A DNA stretch of 19,662 bases from Bdellovibrionales bacterium (GTDB lineage: Bacteria > Bdellovibrionota > UBA2428). Positions 12,656 through 19,662 of this stretch are shown here, in pieces. Positions within the stretch are counted from its first letter, which is position 1; every line of letters begins with the position of its first letter. The position numbers and the translations under genes were made by a program. The stretch spans positions 1-19,662 of the forward strand of contig JAFEAR010000204.1 of the NCBI GenBank assembly GCA_018266335.1. The letters are read 5' to 3'. A model generated the notes under the pieces. The model worked only from the letters and a program-made list of their open reading frames with translations. It was not told the origin of the DNA and did not search any database.

Positions 12656-15352
12656 ATGAAGGGTAGCCGCTCGCTTTGCGTTGTCTTATTGCTGACGAGC
12701 ACCCTTTCGCCTGCTCTCGCACAAGCCGCCGACGTTATTAACTGGGGAAACGAGGTCACCGACTCCTGGCGTGGTCCGATGAAACGCCTCGATGCACCGC
12801 TAGGGCGCTTCCAGAACGACTGGCAGAATATTCAGGCTAATTGTCCCGAAGGTATTAAAACTCAGCTTAAATTGAAATCGGCGGAAAATCCCACCCGCAA
12901 TTTGAAGGTCGTTAACGAGGACGAGAGCAAGTGGGATGATCGCAACTGGGCGAATGCGCGTAGTTCTTATTCGCAGTTCTACGAGCCCTTCGAGAGTTTT
13001 GATTTGGCAAACCTGGAAGGGGCGAGCCCCGCGTGCCAATCGGCCGTACGCAATGCCATGAACTCTTTGCGCGAGGGGTATGAGATTTTATGGCGCATCG
13101 ACGATGCCAGTACTCCGCGTGGCGCCGTGACTCCGCAGTTGGAATCTAGCCCGCGGGAGGGCGTCGCTCCGAAGGAACCTTTCGACGCGGAAACTCAAGA
13201 TTTGGTCAAAGACGTAGAAATGGCCCGCGTGCAAATGACGGATGTGTTTTGCAGTCGCTCCGAAGGAAAAAAATTGGAGCAGCAAATGGGGCAGATTCAA
13301 GGCAGTCCTGCTCTGCAGTCGCCTTTGGGCGACGCTGCAATGGGTGGAAACGTCTCGGCAGATATGCAACGGGTGAATCGTGCCCAGGTCGGGTTGGATA
13401 ACATCGCCCGGCAGAATTCTCCTCATGGCGATTGCGGTGAGGGGCTGAAGAAATTGCAGAATGCTGTCGGTAACCTCAAGCAACACCTTCAAAGAGCCTC
13501 CGATCCGGCCTACCGCCAACAAGTGGCGCAAACTCGCGCTGCGATTCCTCGGGAGTGCACGACATTCTTGGCGGACGCCAGTAGCAGTATGGGCAATAAG
13601 TTCGAGGACAAGTCCCGTATGGAGCACCTCAAAGGTCTCTTCAACTCGACGCTGGGATTGAATCCCGCGAGCCCGGGCAGCCAGGAATCTTTTTTGGTGT
13701 TCGGTCAGCAGGGTCTAAAACCTGGTGCGGGAGATTGTTCCCAGGTCGGTCCGCTGGATCCTTCCGCGCCCGTGGCTATGTCGCGCGAGGATATCGTTGC
13801 GCAAGCGAATGGTCTAAAACCGTCGGGGTCGACGCCCATGTCGTTGGCCGTTTTGCTGGGGGCGGGACGCTTCAGTCGTTGTGAATCGCAGCGTATCGTT
13901 TTGCTCACGGACGGTGGTAAGGGTGGTAGCGATGGTTGCCGTAAGGATTTTTGCGAAGCGATTCGTAAGTTGCAGAATGCAGGCAAAGTTATTGAAATCG
14001 ATTTCATTCACTACCGTGAAATTCGCGACGGTGATCCCCTAAAACGGGAAATGGATTGCGTGAAGCGCGTGCAGGCCGGTACGGGTGTGAATAGCCGGAT
14101 TATTTCGGGCGATAACCCTGCGGCGATTGAAGATCTCTTCGGTCAATTGGTCAATCACGGGAATGGCATCAGTACCACCCAAGAAGTGAGTGCCCGTTTA
14201 GCCAATCATGAATCCGCGCCGCCGACCGGAAAATATGCTTCGGGCCGTCTGATCACCTCGGACAAGCATTTTCACAACGTAGAAGTTGCGGATCCCGAGG
14301 TTCAGCCCGCAATCGCCAAGAATCCCTCCGCGGTCTCTACGGCTACCGATGCGGCCATTGTTCCGTCCGCGCGGACTGCCGAGCTCGATAAATTACTGGA
14401 GCAAAATGCAACACCAGTCGCTGCTGCGACGAACGAACAAGCTAGCTCGCCTTCTTCCGTGGACAATCAACGTGATCTCGCTAGCAACGGTCATGAAGAT
14501 CCGGCTTCGGCGAATCAAATTCTTCGTAGTCAAATGCCGCGTTACGATGAAGTTCGTCCTACGGCCGGCGGCAAGCTCTCGCCGCAGGATAAAGCCAACG
14601 AGGACGTGGCCGCCAAAGCTCGCCAGAGCATGGCGCCGGGATTGTACGAAGGGTATGGCCCGGGAGCCGACGGCAAACAACACGCTTGCGTCGTACTCGT
14701 GAAGCAGCAGGGGCCCTGGTACTTCAGCAAGGGCAACGTGCCCATGGTGGATATCAGCGTTTACGACAAAGATGATTTAGTTCGCCGTCCCGACGGCAAA
14801 CTTGCCTTCAAAAATGGTGAGTACGTGCAGGTGTCCTTTGGTCAGCGGGGCGGATGGACGGCGCAGGGGTTGGCCAATGAGTACACGCCCGCCGAACTGC
14901 GCGCCGTTGCGACGAATTCTAAGCATCCCGTGTCGATGCCGGCGCTGCATGCGACCGGAAATTTCTCTAAGTTGCAAACCGGGCCTTCGGGCGCGAGCGG
15001 CTCTTTTTCACTCGATGTGCAGGGCTTCTATTACCGCACCAACTCGCGAGCGGGTCGATACCTGCGCGATTCGCGCACCATTGCGGTGGATTTCTCGTCC
15101 AAAGAAAAACTTCAGCTTGCTTCGCGACAAACGACCATCAAGGCCGATGTTGATCGGGGCGAACTCCGCAAAATCACCGTGCAGAACATGGTGGGGGCGG
15201 CGCTGAATGACGGCTCGAGCGGCCAAACTTCAACGCTGGATAAGGGAAAGACCTGCGATAAGCTCCATCTCGTTCAACGCTTCGAGGACGCAACGACTCT
15301 CAGCAAAGAGAATCAAAATGTTGACGACCTCGTGAACCACCAGAGCAACTAA
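12656..15352 (+). CDS. Secreted von Willebrand factor A-domain protein with complete MIDAS
   Basis: The protein has 898 residues. Residues 1-24 are a Sec signal peptide ending ALAQA/ADV. An N-terminal region (25-295), rich in Gln/Asn/Glu and probably helical, precedes a VWA domain at about 300-500. Its metal-ion-dependent adhesion site is complete: D307-A-S-S-S311 (DxSxS) in CTTFLADASSSMGNK, T393 in GSTPMSLAV, and D419 in LLTDGG. Residues about 545-655 are an Ala/Ser/Asn-rich linker, followed by an unrecognised C-terminal domain (660-898). There are twelve mature cysteines, including a C428/C433 pair in the VWA domain. A divalent-metal-dependent protein-binding role in the periplasm or outside the cell is likely. 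It lies between two lipoprotein genes on the same strand, its probable partners. Confidence 0.85.
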   Translation: MKGSRSLCVVLLLTSTLSPALAQAADVINWGNEVTDSWRGPMKRLDAPLGRFQNDWQNIQANCPEGIKTQLKLKSAENPTRNLKVVNEDESKWDDRNWANARSSYSQFYEPFESFDLANLEGASPACQSAVRNAMNSLREGYEILWRIDDASTPRGAVTPQLESSPREGVAPKEPFDAETQDLVKDVEMARVQMTDVFCSRSEGKKLEQQMGQIQGSPALQSPLGDAAMGGNVSADMQRVNRAQVGLDNIARQNSPHGDCGEGLKKLQNAVGNLKQHLQRASDPAYRQQVAQTRAAIPRECTTFLADASSSMGNKFEDKSRMEHLKGLFNSTLGLNPASPGSQESFLVFGQQGLKPGAGDCSQVGPLDPSAPVAMSREDIVAQANGLKPSGSTPMSLAVLLGAGRFSRCESQRIVLLTDGGKGGSDGCRKDFCEAIRKLQNAGKVIEIDFIHYREIRDGDPLKREMDCVKRVQAGTGVNSRIISGDNPAAIEDLFGQLVNHGNGISTTQEVSARLANHESAPPTGKYASGRLITSDKHFHNVEVADPEVQPAIAKNPSAVSTATDAAIVPSARTAELDKLLEQNATPVAAATNEQASSPSSVDNQRDLASNGHEDPASANQILRSQMPRYDEVRPTAGGKLSPQDKANEDVAAKARQSMAPGLYEGYGPGADGKQHACVVLVKQQGPWYFSKGNVPMVDISVYDKDDLVRRPDGKLAFKNGEYVQVSFGQRGGWTAQGLANEYTPAELRAVATNSKHPVSMPALHATGNFSKLQTGPSGASGSFSLDVQGFYYRTNSRAGRYLRDSRTIAVDFSSKEKLQLASRQTTIKADVDRGELRKITVQNMVGAALNDGSSGQTSTLDKGKTCDKLHLVQRFEDATTLSKENQNVDDLVNHQSN

Positions 15353-15367
15353 CGCTCTGCTTCCTTG

Positions 15368-15376
15368 TGCTATCAT
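15368..15376 (+). promoter_or_regulatory. Extended -10 promoter of second lipoprotein gene
   Basis: TGCTATCAT is a TG-N plus TATCAT (5 of 6) extended -10. The predicted start near 15383 gives a short leader with AGGGAG (15385-15390), 8 nt before the ATG at 15399. The layout closely matches that of the first lipoprotein gene. Confidence 0.5.
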
Positions 15377-15398
15377 CGAGCCCTAGGGAGAACTACAT

Positions 15399-16442
15399 AT
15401 GAATTTATCTTCGTTGATGACGTGGGGAATGATGCTTTCGCTCCTGGGCGCGTGCGCGCATCGGGGGCCGGCGAGTATTGGCGGAGCGAGTGTATCGCAC
15501 TGCGAGAGTTTCGACTCCAACGATGAGTTTCCCTTCGAAGCCCGCTTCAAAGCGCCTGCGCACTACGCTGGCGAGTGTATCGACACCACGCAAGCGCGGC
15601 CCATCCGGATTTTGTCCTTTACGGACGTTGCCCGCGTATTGAGTGGGCGTCCGGCGCTCGAAAAAACCAGCTTCGCTGCGCAGCCCGGCGATGTCTACGT
15701 AGCCAATTTCTCGCACGCCGGAAAGTTCTGGATCGCACGCATTCCGCAGGATGGCATTCAGAACATCTACTACCAAATTGAATATTTCCCCGTGTTGCCG
15801 GTCGTCGGCTCGCTGCCGCCCTTCGATAAGCTTGCCTCGCACTCCGAACTCCGTTTCCAAATGAAAATGGGGAACGAGGTGTACCTTATTCCGCAGAATC
15901 GCAAGGACGACTCGCAAGTGCTGCGGCTTCGCAACTTTGTTTTTTCTAGCGAGGCCGTCATGCGCCGGGGCGACACCTTTGATTTGATCAACAAGGGAAC
16001 CCAAGGCTTCTACGCCATCGGTTATCGCTTTACGTCGCTCGACGACAAAATCAAAAGCATGATCCTGGAACAGCATCACCAAGTGGATCAAATTCTTTTG
16101 AACCTGAACGATGCGGCTAAAGAGCGAGTGCTCGAAACCGCCTTGCACATGAGCGATTCCTCCAATCGGGGGGGCATGCCGGAAATCTACAACTCGTGGG
16201 ATAAGAGCTGCATTACGGAGGCTTTCCGCACTCTCGATCAGGCGACGGATTACAATCCCGGTGGCGAAGATAGCATTTTCGGCAAGGTGAACGAAACTCG
16301 AGCCAGCGTGAACATGCGCTTTCCACCCTTCGCGCGCGATGGCCTGACTATGCGCAAGTTGAGTTCCGATACGCCCGTGCCCAGTCTGCAGCAGGAGTTT
16401 CAACAGAGTCCAGCTGGCCTCCGCGCCATGTACGTGCGCTGA
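15399..16442 (+). CDS. Lipoprotein of unknown function following the VWA gene
   Basis: This 347-residue protein has a lipoprotein signal peptide: MNLSSLMTWGMMLSLLGAC with lipobox L-G-A-C (lipidated C19), then AHRGPASIGG. Mature cysteines include C35, C60 and one in the C-terminal WDKSCITEAF. The centre has beta-strand-like alternation (GDVYVANFSHAGKFWIARIP, GNEVYLIPQNRKDDSQ), the C-terminal third looks helical, and there are no transmembrane helices beyond the signal. I recognise no family. AGGGAG 8 nt before the ATG supports the start. Its TGA abuts the TAA of convergent folC with no base between. Position and signal type suggest that it acts with the VWA protein and the first lipoprotein. 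Confidence 0.8.
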   Translation: MNLSSLMTWGMMLSLLGACAHRGPASIGGASVSHCESFDSNDEFPFEARFKAPAHYAGECIDTTQARPIRILSFTDVARVLSGRPALEKTSFAAQPGDVYVANFSHAGKFWIARIPQDGIQNIYYQIEYFPVLPVVGSLPPFDKLASHSELRFQMKMGNEVYLIPQNRKDDSQVLRLRNFVFSSEAVMRRGDTFDLINKGTQGFYAIGYRFTSLDDKIKSMILEQHHQVDQILLNLNDAAKERVLETALHMSDSSNRGGMPEIYNSWDKSCITEAFRTLDQATDYNPGGEDSIFGKVNETRASVNMRFPPFARDGLTMRKLSSDTPVPSLQQEFQQSPAGLRAMYVR

Positions 16443-17738
16443 TTATTGATTTCTCAGCACATGCGCTCGCAGTGCACCCACTAAGTAGAGCGAGCCCGTT
16501 ACGAGGATAAGATCCCCGGGCTCCGCCTCGGCCACCACTCGTTCCAACATTTGTTCGGCGTCGGGATCGCTCGCCGTGGCGCGCTTTAGCCATTCACCGT
16601 AGTCCATGAGCAAGCGGGGTTTAAAACTCGTTTGCGTAAGGTACAGTTGAGCGCGCGGAATTGCCGCCAGCTGAGTGAGGATTCCATCGCAGTCTTTATC
16701 CTGCGCGAGACCTACAATCAGGTGGAGCCTTTGGTAGTGGGCGTGGGTCAAAATTTCTAGCAAGCTCTGCACGCCCTGGGGGTTGTGGTCGCCCGACATG
16801 TAAACCGGACAGCGCGCGCCGGCCGGATAAACTCGTTCCATGCGTCCGGGCCATTTCACCGCGGCTAAAGCCTTCAGGTGCGCACGTGGATCGTGTCCCA
16901 GACGAGCAAAGGCGCGCAATGCGAGCACCGTGTTCTGCGCCGCACGGGCGCCCACCAGGGCGAGGGGGGCTTCGCCCCAGGGAGTTAGTGCCCAGGAGTA
17001 AAAATTGCCCCCGGTGTAAGTCGTTCGCTGTTTAGGCATGGACTCGCAAATCCACTCGCTGCGCGTGGCGGCGCGTACCTGCGCGGCCAACTCCGTGACC
17101 TCGGGGGGCAAGGGCGCGTGCACGACCCAAGAACCGGAGGTGACCACGCCGAATTTATTGCGAGCTATGTTGATAATCGTGTTTCCCAAATACTGCTGAT
17201 GGTCGAGTCCCAGATTCGTTATCACGCAGGCGCCATGCGGAACGGCATTGGTGGAATCCCAGGTGCCACCCAGGCCCACTTCCAACACAATGCGATCCAC
17301 GGTGGGGCCGCACTGACCCGAGGTGAAGGCCCAAATTGCCATGAGCGTAAGCATTTCAAAGTGCGAAAGCTTGAGGTCCGCCGTATGTTGCCGCACGAAA
17401 TCGTGGGCGAGCGCAAAGTCTGCCCGCGAAATGTCGTGTCCGCCCAGGCGAATACGCTCGGTGGTGTCGATTAAATGTGGCGAAGTGTAAAGACCTACGC
17501 GTTCTCCGGCAGATTGCAACAGTGCTTCGAGTGTGGCGCAAACGCTACCCTTACCGTTGGTGCCGGCCACGATCACGACGCGCGAGGAATCCTGCTCGAG
17601 TCGACGGGCAAAGGGCGTGGCAAAAAAACCGATGCGCTCTAATCCCTGGCGAGTGGGTTCTAAACTGGGCACGCGCTCGGGCATAATGCCTCGACTCTCC
17701 AGCTCACGTACGGCGGCGAGGTAGTCTAAAGACTCCAT
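16443..17738 (-). CDS. folC: Dihydrofolate synthase / folylpolyglutamate synthase
   Basis: This 431-residue Mur-ligase-type enzyme makes dihydrofolate from dihydropteroate plus glutamate and/or extends the polyglutamate tail, in the cytoplasm, using ATP. The P-loop is AGTNGKGS at 58-65. YTSPHL, TTERIRLGG, EVGLGGTWDSTNA, ITNLGLDHQQYLGNT and an IARNKFGV stretch follow in family order. The C-terminal ligase domain includes GRMERV, SGDHNPQG and VTGSLYLVG. The N-terminus overlaps the end of folKP by 13 bp, so it is the last gene of the folate operon. Its stop touches the stop of the convergent lipoprotein gene, which leaves no room for a separate terminator. The sequence does not show whether it performs one or both reactions. 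Confidence 0.93.
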   Translation of the reverse strand: MESLDYLAAVRELESRGIMPERVPSLEPTRQGLERIGFFATPFARRLEQDSSRVVIVAGTNGKGSVCATLEALLQSAGERVGLYTSPHLIDTTERIRLGGHDISRADFALAHDFVRQHTADLKLSHFEMLTLMAIWAFTSGQCGPTVDRIVLEVGLGGTWDSTNAVPHGACVITNLGLDHQQYLGNTIINIARNKFGVVTSGSWVVHAPLPPEVTELAAQVRAATRSEWICESMPKQRTTYTGGNFYSWALTPWGEAPLALVGARAAQNTVLALRAFARLGHDPRAHLKALAAVKWPGRMERVYPAGARCPVYMSGDHNPQGVQSLLEILTHAHYQRLHLIVGLAQDKDCDGILTQLAAIPRAQLYLTQTSFKPRLLMDYGEWLKRATASDPDAEQMLERVVAEAEPGDLILVTGSLYLVGALRAHVLRNQ

Positions 17739-19111
17739 TGCACGACTCCGTCGAGGCGCTGAAAGGCGGCGAGCGAGCGACGATTGCTGCGCACATCGTG
17801 CACGCGTGCATAGTCCACGCCCGCGCGGGCTAGGTGTTGCGTAACGGACAGAGTTTCGATGTCGCGATCGTTCGGTGGAAGGTCTTCGTTGGCTACGCTC
17901 ATAAGGAAATGTTTGCGCGAGTGCCCGACCAATATTTCCACGCCGAGTTCCCGAAAGCGGTGCAAATGGCGCAGCAGAGTGAGCGATTGCGCGGGGGTTT
18001 TGCCAAAACCAATGCCCGGATCAAAAATAATGCGCGAGCGAGCAATGCCGGCACTATCCATTTCGCGAATGCGGCGCTGGGCCCATTCCAAAACGGTTCC
18101 CACGGGATCGGCCTCGAGGGCCAGAGTTTGTTCACGCGATGCGGGCACCGTAAGGCTGTGCATGATCACGCAACGGGCTTGGAGGGGAGCCGCTACGGTG
18201 CGCATGCGGGCGTCCGCAAAGCCCGAAACGTCGTTGATCCAGTCCAAATCTAGACGCAGCTTCTGTAAAAGTTCGTGGGTGGTTGCGACCGTTTCTGCGT
18301 GGCGAGTATCCAAGCTCAGTTGCGCGGCCCGCTCGCCCTGAAAAATTTGCGGCGGCAAATTGCGTAGCACCGGCTCCAGCCGTTCCCACTCTTGCGGCGG
18401 CGTGAGCGGCGTGGCTCCCGGTCGCGTAGATTCGGCACCAAAATCCAGCACGCCGGCACCCATTTGCGCTAGCTCAATGGCTTGCGCGCTGGCATCGATG
18501 GCGTCGAAGAAATTGCCACCATCCGAAAACGAATCGGGCGTTACGTTGATCACCCCTACGAGCTCGAGCAGCGAGGCCGCGGAACGTTGGGTTCGAAAAG
18601 GAACTCGCGAGGGATCCATGCGGCTCCATTCGTGCGCGAGTTCGGCCACCGTGAGCGGTGCGCCTTCGCCGGTGGGTTGCAATAACCAGTCGGGAGCTAG
18701 GTCGCGAAAGGGCAGAATAGCGAAGGGCCGATCCCGAAGCCCCGCGTGCGGCAAAGTGAGTTCCGGGGTGCGCAGCGAGGAGCCTTCGTAATCTAAAATA
18801 TCGATATCAATTTCGCGCGGACTCCATTTGCCGCGGGAATGACGCCCGAGAGTAGATTCGATTTGCTTAACGAAGGCGAGCAGTTCCAGCTCGCTCAGGT
18901 TCGTACGCGCCGTGAGGGCCAGGTTCAAAAAGGGAAGATTCCACGAGGCTGGGGCATCCGGCAGCAGCATGGCTTCGGATTCGTAAAGCGGCGAAACCCG
19001 TTCGACGATCAATCGGGCGGGCGCGCTAAAACCCAGGCTACGGATGGCCGCCCGCAAGTGGCCTAGGCGGTGACCAAAATTCGATCCCAAGCCCAGGACC
19101 ACGCGCTTCAT
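17726..19111 (-). CDS. folKP: HPPK-DHPS fusion (FolK-FolP)
   Basis: This 461-residue bifunctional protein carries two consecutive folate enzymes. Residues 1 to about 150 are 6-hydroxymethyl-7,8-dihydropterin pyrophosphokinase, with LGLGSN at 6-11 and RGKWSPREIDIDIL at 93-106; D102 and D104 are the magnesium aspartates. Residues about 184-461 are dihydropteroate synthase, with GVINVTPDSFSDGG at 186-199, DFGAESTRPGA at 223-233, IIFDPGIGFGKT, GHSRKHFL and a terminal RVHDV. The product joins pterin pyrophosphate with p-aminobenzoate to give dihydropteroate, which feeds FolC. FolK-FolP fusions are known in chlamydiae, eukaryotic microbes and scattered bacteria. The ATG overlaps the folB stop (ATGA) and the end overlaps folC by 13 bp, so expression should be coupled. 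Confidence 0.93.
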   Translation of the reverse strand: MKRVVLGLGSNFGHRLGHLRAAIRSLGFSAPARLIVERVSPLYESEAMLLPDAPASWNLPFLNLALTARTNLSELELLAFVKQIESTLGRHSRGKWSPREIDIDILDYEGSSLRTPELTLPHAGLRDRPFAILPFRDLAPDWLLQPTGEGAPLTVAELAHEWSRMDPSRVPFRTQRSAASLLELVGVINVTPDSFSDGGNFFDAIDASAQAIELAQMGAGVLDFGAESTRPGATPLTPPQEWERLEPVLRNLPPQIFQGERAAQLSLDTRHAETVATTHELLQKLRLDLDWINDVSGFADARMRTVAAPLQARCVIMHSLTVPASREQTLALEADPVGTVLEWAQRRIREMDSAGIARSRIIFDPGIGFGKTPAQSLTLLRHLHRFRELGVEILVGHSRKHFLMSVANEDLPPNDRDIETLSVTQHLARAGVDYARVHDVRSNRRSLAAFQRLDGVVQWSL

Positions 19112-19500
19112 GGGGAATCAATCCAGTCGCCCAGCAGAAAACTTGCACCGCCTTCAAGTCCCGCTACGGGCGGCCGCTCCTTAGTCACGCGAATTTGGAG
19201 TCGGGATTGAGCGGGTAGCTTGGGTCGCAGAGCTGCTATGGCTGCACCGGCTAGTTTTTCGATGAGTTTAAATTCTTGCTTGGTGCAAAGTTCGCGGAGC
19301 GACTCGCTTAATTCGGCATAGCAAACGCTTTCCGAGAGTTCGTCGCTGTGATGCGCCGTGGGTGGCGTAGCAAAACGCACGGCCACATCGAAAGCTACAG
19401 TTTGCGGGACTTGGCGCTCGGCTTCGGACCAGCCGAGCTTAACCTCAAGCCTGAGCCGGTGAAGTCGTAGCTCGCTCAGGGCACTCGCCATGGATTCCAT
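19108..19500 (-). CDS. folB: Dihydroneopterin aldolase
   Basis: This 130-residue protein of the dihydroneopterin aldolase/epimerase fold converts dihydroneopterin to 6-hydroxymethyl-dihydropterin, the substrate of the next gene's HPPK half. Motifs seen are VKLGWSEAERQVPQ at 20-33 with E28 in the position of the conserved pterin-site Glu region, SDELSESVCYAELS with Y61, FKLIEKLA with E81, and RVTKERPPV with K107 matching the conserved catalytic lysine. Two ATGs are possible (19500 and 19491). I kept 19500 because GGAG lies 8 nt upstream. Either start lies inside the end of the preceding CADD-like gene, a 47-56 bp overlap. The stop overlaps the folKP start (ATGA). Confidence 0.88.
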   Translation of the reverse strand: MESMASALSELRLHRLRLEVKLGWSEAERQVPQTVAFDVAVRFATPPTAHHSDELSESVCYAELSESLRELCTKQEFKLIEKLAGAAIAALRPKLPAQSRLQIRVTKERPPVAGLEGGASFLLGDWIDSP

Positions 19501-19662
19501 CCAAGAAACTCCACAGCGCGCAGGCCGCGTCGCGTGCCGCTGCCGAAGCGAGAACTTTTTCTTCGGGGCTCAATTGTTCGAGCAGTTCCGAAATCGCTTG
19601 CGTGTGGTACACGTCGGCCTGGCGGTGAACTTCGAAGAACGAGAGAGTTTGTTCGTCGTTGA
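19445..19662 (-). CDS. CADD/PqqC-like metalloenzyme, C-terminal part only (candidate p-aminobenzoate synthase)
   Basis: A reverse-strand frame enters from the window edge and ends with TGA at 19447-19445, giving 71 residues. It begins NDEQTLSFFEVHRQADVYHT and contains SFLDGI near the end. The H-x3-D-x2-H motif (H12, D16, H19 of the fragment; bases 19604-19627) has the spacing of the last three metal ligands of CADD/PqqC/TenA-fold diiron or Fe/Mn oxygenases. The alignment with chlamydial CADD, from memory, runs without gaps from YFTEHEEADVRH to LYGFLDSF. Chlamydial CADD makes pABA from its own tyrosine and is encoded with folate genes, as here. The sacrificial tyrosine and the other ligands lie outside the window. 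Other family members (PqqC, TenA, BesC-like) remain possible. Confidence 0.72.
   Translation of the reverse strand, partial: NDEQTLSFFEVHRQADVYHTQAISELLEQLSPEEKVLASAAARDAACALWSFLDGIHGECPERATTSPAQA

Noticed and set aside
1..19662. CRISPR arrays, insertion sequences, tRNA or rRNA genes, prophage or integrase genes
   Set aside because: No direct-repeat arrays, transposase or integrase motifs, or cloverleaf sequences were seen on either strand.

Overview
The window comes from a compact, fairly GC-rich Gram-negative bacterial chromosome. Two lipoprotein signal peptides, two cleavable signal peptides and several inner-membrane proteins indicate an envelope with a periplasm. Genes are packed with start/stop overlaps, convergent neighbours 0-4 bp apart and divergent neighbours 24-30 bp apart. 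I see no CRISPR array, transposase, tRNA, rRNA or clear Rho-independent terminator. A Bdellovibrionota-like organism would fit, but this is only an impression; nothing here fixes the taxonomy.

Layout. (1) 1-219, minus: N-terminus of an unidentified secreted protein, cut by the window edge. (2) 342-4061, plus: a tight four-gene run of DedA-family membrane protein, DUF4442 hotdog protein, nitronate monooxygenase-like flavoprotein and a TMTC-type multispanning protein with TPRs. (3) 4062-4450: a 389-bp gap, the only long one, with a 14-bp inverted repeat 242 bp apart and several stem-loops. (4) 4451-4993, minus: gamma-carbonic-anhydrase-like hexapeptide protein, divergent from 5024-7518, plus: MarC-family protein and a second, larger TMTC/TPR protein. 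(5) 7523-8746, minus: MFS transporter, divergent from 8771-10225, plus: CCA/poly(A) nucleotidyltransferase with HD domain. (6) 10280-16442, plus: three unrecognised envelope proteins in a row (Cys-rich lipoprotein, secreted von Willebrand A protein with a complete MIDAS, second lipoprotein), each with its own promoter-like site. (7) 16443-19662, minus: a folate operon. It reads from the right edge as a CADD/PqqC-like protein (C-terminus only), FolB, a FolK-FolP fusion and FolC.

How the genes work together. The folate operon covers dihydroneopterin aldolase, HPPK, DHPS and dihydrofolate/folylpolyglutamate synthase. The gene ahead of folB has no entry among the long open frames because it is truncated. 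Its last ~60 residues carry an H-x3-D-x2-H metal-ligand motif and resemble chlamydial CADD, the self-sacrificing p-aminobenzoate synthase. This suggests that this organism's pABA, the DHPS co-substrate, is made by the non-canonical route from a gene inside the folate operon. This is the most interesting lead in the window. Secondary leads are the structured gap at 4062-4450, the pair of TMTC/TPR proteins, the VWA/lipoprotein module, and the many start codons that sit at the predicted transcription start (leaderless mRNAs).
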